The notes under the pieces are model-generated. The model had not been told where the DNA came from. It was given only the letters and a program-made list of their open reading frames with translations, and ran no database searches. From Desulfuromusa sp. (lineage in GTDB: Bacteria; Desulfobacterota; Desulfuromonadia; Desulfuromonadales; Geopsychrobacteraceae): 8,956 nt of DNA. The position numbers were made by a program, and so were the translations under genes. Below are positions 6,900 through 8,956 of this stretch, piece by piece. How positions within the stretch are numbered: the stretch's first letter is position 1; each line of letters opens with the position of its first letter. Location: positions 1-8,956 of the forward strand of contig JAOZLQ010000092.1 of the NCBI GenBank assembly GCA_029934755.1. Direction: 5' to 3'.

Positions 6900-6953
6900 G
6901 ATGGATTATAGAATTGGGGTTTTGTCCTGAAAACTGATTTTTCAAGACCTGAC
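6900..6953 (+). repeat. Direct repeat copy B, downstream of the mntA-hepT pair
   Basis: It begins GATGGATTAT (6900-6909), identical to copy A at 5934-5943, and ends with the 23-nt core (6931-6953) that differs from copy A at a single base. The hairpin is kept although its bases differ: TGAAAA (6928-6933) pairs with TTTTCA (6939-6944). The copies lie 966 nt apart in the same orientation and enclose both toxin-antitoxin genes. The rest of the 289-nt gap (6816-7104) shows only a short CCATC/GATGG stem at 7078-7090 and no further gene. Confidence 0.75.
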
Positions 6954-7104
6954 CTCGTTATGTGTATGGATGTTGAGTAAATAATTTTGTGTGCAGTCAA
7001 GTTTGTAATATCCTCCGCTCCATATTGTCGGGCTTTGAAACAAAACGCCGATTATTTGCGGTTAATGTTTAGGGGGGCCATCTCTGATGGATTTTAAATA
7101 GCAA

Positions 7105-7836
7105 GTGCAATATGAAACTAAAAAACGCTCCATTTTAAAAGCCTTCTCTTGGCGTACGTGGGCGACTATAACAACAGCAATTATTGTTTTTATCTTTACC
7201 GGTGAATTTGCTTTAGCAATAACAGTTGGATTTATAGAAGTTTTTGCCAAAATGGCACTTTACTTTTTCCATGAGCGTCTCTGGCAAAAGGTCAATTTTG
7301 GAAAAAAGGAAATACCCTCTTTTGTCCTCTGGTTTACTGGCCTTCCCGCTTCTGGTAAAAAAGCTCTGGCTGATGCTGTGCATCGGCAGTTGATTGCGGA
7401 CAAATTAAAGGTCGAGCGTCTAGATAGTTTGGATGTGCGCCCCCTTTTTCCAGAGACTGGTTTTTCTCTTGAAGAAGTCAATCGCCATGTTAAACGAGCA
7501 GGGCACCTGTGTGCGATGCTGGAGAAAAATGGGATCATTGTCGTTGCTTCTTTTGTCTCCCCTTATCGTCAGAGTAGAAAATTTGCCCGTGACCGAGCGG
7601 TCAATTTTGTTGAAGTCTATATGAACACTACGGTAGAAGCTTGTGAGCAAAGAGATACAAAAGGGCACTATGCTAAAGCACGATGTGGAGAGTACCAGAA
7701 CTTTCCAGGTGTTGATGTTGAATATGAAAAGCCAGTTAAACCTGAAATCACTATTGAAGTCGATAAAGTTACAATTGACGATGCCGCTCAGCAAATTATC
7801 TATTATTTGAGAAAAAATTTTATAAACGAAAGATAA
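7105..7836 (+). CDS. Membrane DUF2061 domain fused to a degenerate APS-kinase-like domain
   Basis: The GTG at 7105 is the only start for the full protein, because an in-frame stop lies at 7099-7101 and no in-frame ATG occurs before codon 50. No clear ribosome site is visible. Residues 8-65 match the DUF2061 pattern (KRSILKAFSWRTWATITTAI, then two hydrophobic helices at about 19-31 and 36-55). Residues 70-243 align with adenylyl-sulfate kinase CysC: VLWFTGL, FVSPYR (150-155), EQRDTKGHYAKARCGE, NFPGVD and YEKP are family signatures. Key catalytic sites differ. The P-loop reads GLPASGKK (79-86), with Lys86 in place of the Ser/Thr that binds Mg-ATP. The DGD motif reads DSLD (107-110). The helix that normally carries DRxENIRR reads EVNRHVKR (124-131). 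The frame is otherwise intact and under apparent constraint. It is followed after 40 nt by cysD, so it belongs to sulfate activation, probably as a membrane-anchored pseudokinase or an enzyme of changed specificity. Confidence 0.8.
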   Translation: MQYETKKRSILKAFSWRTWATITTAIIVFIFTGEFALAITVGFIEVFAKMALYFFHERLWQKVNFGKKEIPSFVLWFTGLPASGKKALADAVHRQLIADKLKVERLDSLDVRPLFPETGFSLEEVNRHVKRAGHLCAMLEKNGIIVVASFVSPYRQSRKFARDRAVNFVEVYMNTTVEACEQRDTKGHYAKARCGEYQNFPGVDVEYEKPVKPEITIEVDKVTIDDAAQQIIYYLRKNFINER

Positions 7837-7876
7837 ATTCAGTTCTTGGCCAGTAATATTTTCAAAAGGACTTAAA

Positions 7877-8776
7877 GTGAAATTGACCCATTTAAAACAA
7901 CTCGAAGCAGAAAGTATCCATATCATCCGTGAGGTTGTGGCTGAATTCGAAAATCCGGTCATGCTGTATTCTATCGGCAAAGACTCTTCAGTCATGCTGC
8001 ATCTGGCGCGTAAAGCCTTCTATCCAGCCAAGCTCCCTTTTCCTCTGATGCATATTGATACAACCTGGAAATTCAAGGAGATGATCGAATTTCGAGATCG
8101 AGTCGCAAAAGAATACGGATTCGAGTTGCTGGTTTATACAAACCAGGACGGTGTAAAGCAGGGTATCTCGCCATTTAAACATGGATCCGCACGCTATACC
8201 GATATCATGAAGACCGAAGGTCTCAAGCAGTCATTGGATAAATATAAATTCGACGCAGCTTTTGGTGGTGCCCGACGTGATGAAGAAAAATCAAGGGCTA
8301 AAGAACGGATCTTTTCATTCAGAACCAATACCCACCAATGGGATCCTAAGAGCCAGAGACCGGAGTTGTGGAACCTCTACAACGCCAAAGTTAACCCCGG
8401 TGAAAGTATCCGTGCCTTTCCCTTGTCCAACTGGACTGAACTGGATATCTGGCAGTATATCTATCTGGAGCAGATCCCCATAGTTCCCCTTTATTATTCA
8501 AAAAAGCGCCCTGTTGTTGAGCGTGACAATATGTTGATCATGGTCGATGATGATCGCCTCGAATTACTCCCCGGAGAAAAAATAGAAATGAAGTCGGTTC
8601 GTTTCCGAACTCTCGGCTGTTATCCTCTGACCGCAGCAGTTGAGTCAGAAGCGGCTACTTTGCCAGAGATTATCCAGGAGATGCTTCTCACCAAAACTAG
8701 TGAACGGCAAGGGCGTTTGATTGATCATGATTCGGCTGGATCGATGGAGAAGAAAAAGCAGGAGGGGTATTTCTAA
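7877..8776 (+). CDS. cysD: Sulfate adenylyltransferase subunit 2 (CysD)
   Basis: This 299-residue protein, close to the usual length of about 302, is the catalytic small subunit of heterodimeric ATP sulfurylase, which forms APS and pyrophosphate from ATP and sulfate in the cytoplasm. The PP-loop is SIGKDSS (32-38). The conserved FGGARRDEEKSRAKER block is at 129-144, and NLYNAKVNPGE, FPLSNWTELDIWQYI and RFRTLGCYPLT are CysD hallmarks. The C-terminus ends with the typical GSMEKKKQEGYF. It starts with GTG at 7877, with AAAAGGA (7864-7870) 6 nt upstream. Its stop codon overlaps the cysN start by one base, so the two subunits are translationally coupled. All recognised motifs are intact. Confidence 0.97.
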   Translation: MKLTHLKQLEAESIHIIREVVAEFENPVMLYSIGKDSSVMLHLARKAFYPAKLPFPLMHIDTTWKFKEMIEFRDRVAKEYGFELLVYTNQDGVKQGISPFKHGSARYTDIMKTEGLKQSLDKYKFDAAFGGARRDEEKSRAKERIFSFRTNTHQWDPKSQRPELWNLYNAKVNPGESIRAFPLSNWTELDIWQYIYLEQIPIVPLYYSKKRPVVERDNMLIMVDDDRLELLPGEKIEMKSVRFRTLGCYPLTAAVESEAATLPEIIQEMLLTKTSERQGRLIDHDSAGSMEKKKQEGYF

Positions 8777-8956
8777 TGGCGCATCAATCAGATTTAATAG
8801 CAGAAGATATTCATTCATATCTGAAGGCTCAAGAAGAAAAAGATATGCTGCGGTTTATTACTTGTGGCAGTGTTGATGACGGAAAGAGTACCTTGATCGG
8901 CCGGTTGCTCTGGGATTCCAAGTTGATTTTTGAAGATCAGTTGGCGGCTCTTGAGG
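8776..8956 (+). CDS. cysN: Sulfate adenylyltransferase subunit 1 (CysN), 3' end outside the window
   Basis: The first 60 codons are visible. The ATG shares its A with the cysD stop (TAATG), and GGAGGGG (8761-8767) is a strong ribosome site 8 nt upstream. The sequence MLRFITCGSVDDGKSTLIGR carries the EF-Tu-like G1 loop GSVDDGKST (31-39), and the start of the switch region follows in RLLWDSKLIFEDQ. CysN is the GTPase subunit that couples GTP hydrolysis to APS synthesis by CysD. Whether this is plain CysN (about 475 residues) or a CysN-CysC fusion (about 630) cannot be seen from here. That matters because the APS-kinase-like gene upstream lacks key residues. Confidence 0.95.
   Translation, partial: MAHQSDLIAEDIHSYLKAQEEKDMLRFITCGSVDDGKSTLIGRLLWDSKLIFEDQLAALE

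Noticed and set aside
6816..7104. Riboswitch upstream of the sulfate-activation operon
   Set aside because: No SAM-type conserved core or multi-stem junction can be recognised. Only a short CCATC/GATGG stem is present.
7357..7362. Possible sequencing error or frameshift in the six-A run at the APS-kinase-like P-loop
   Set aside because: The frame and CysC similarity continue unbroken on both sides, and the other altered motifs lie far from this run, so a single indel would not explain them.
7420..7995. 191-codon minus-strand frame across the APS-kinase-like and cysD genes
   Set aside because: It is opposite two clearly coding genes, spans their junction, and has low-complexity Ser/Phe/Asn composition typical of antisense frames.

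Overview
This is a roughly 9 kb bacterial segment of moderate-to-low GC. The gene content fits a deltaproteobacterium of the Desulfuromonadales/Geobacter type: a PilS/PilR-like sigma-54 two-component pair, envelope polysaccharide genes and a CysDN sulfate-activation operon. That placement is inferred from gene types and family resemblance, not from a search. All genes supported here lie on the + strand.

Layout. Positions 1-2567 hold a membrane histidine kinase, cut by the left edge, and its NtrC-family response regulator, resembling PilS and PilR. A tRNA-Leu(UAA) with its own promoter and a following terminator-like hairpin occupies 2605-2772. Positions 2898-5541 carry a UDP-glucuronate 4-epimerase-type sugar epimerase and a Wzz-like polysaccharide chain-length or co-polymerase protein. 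Positions 5542-6028 hold no credible gene but contain a dense cluster of different palindromic repeats. Positions 6029-6815 encode an MntA/HepT (MNT nucleotidyltransferase plus HEPN toxin) toxin-antitoxin pair. It is bracketed by two related copies of a repeat, at 5934-5988 and 6900-6953. Positions 7105-8956 carry a sulfate-activation operon: a membrane DUF2061 domain fused to an APS-kinase-like domain, then cysD, then the start of cysN at the right edge.

How the genes work together. CysD and CysN form the ATP sulfurylase that makes adenylyl sulfate (APS), which an APS kinase turns into PAPS. The first gene of this operon looks like that kinase, but its P-loop has Lys in place of the usual Ser/Thr, its DGD motif is altered, and the downstream Arg/Glu-Asn positions are replaced. 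It is therefore probably a membrane-bound pseudokinase or has a changed role, which is the most unusual observation here. The true kinase may be fused to CysN beyond the window. The epimerase and the Wzz-like protein probably serve an exopolysaccharide, capsule or O-antigen pathway. The toxin-antitoxin pair in its repeat-rich setting looks like an accessory insert between two housekeeping-type blocks.
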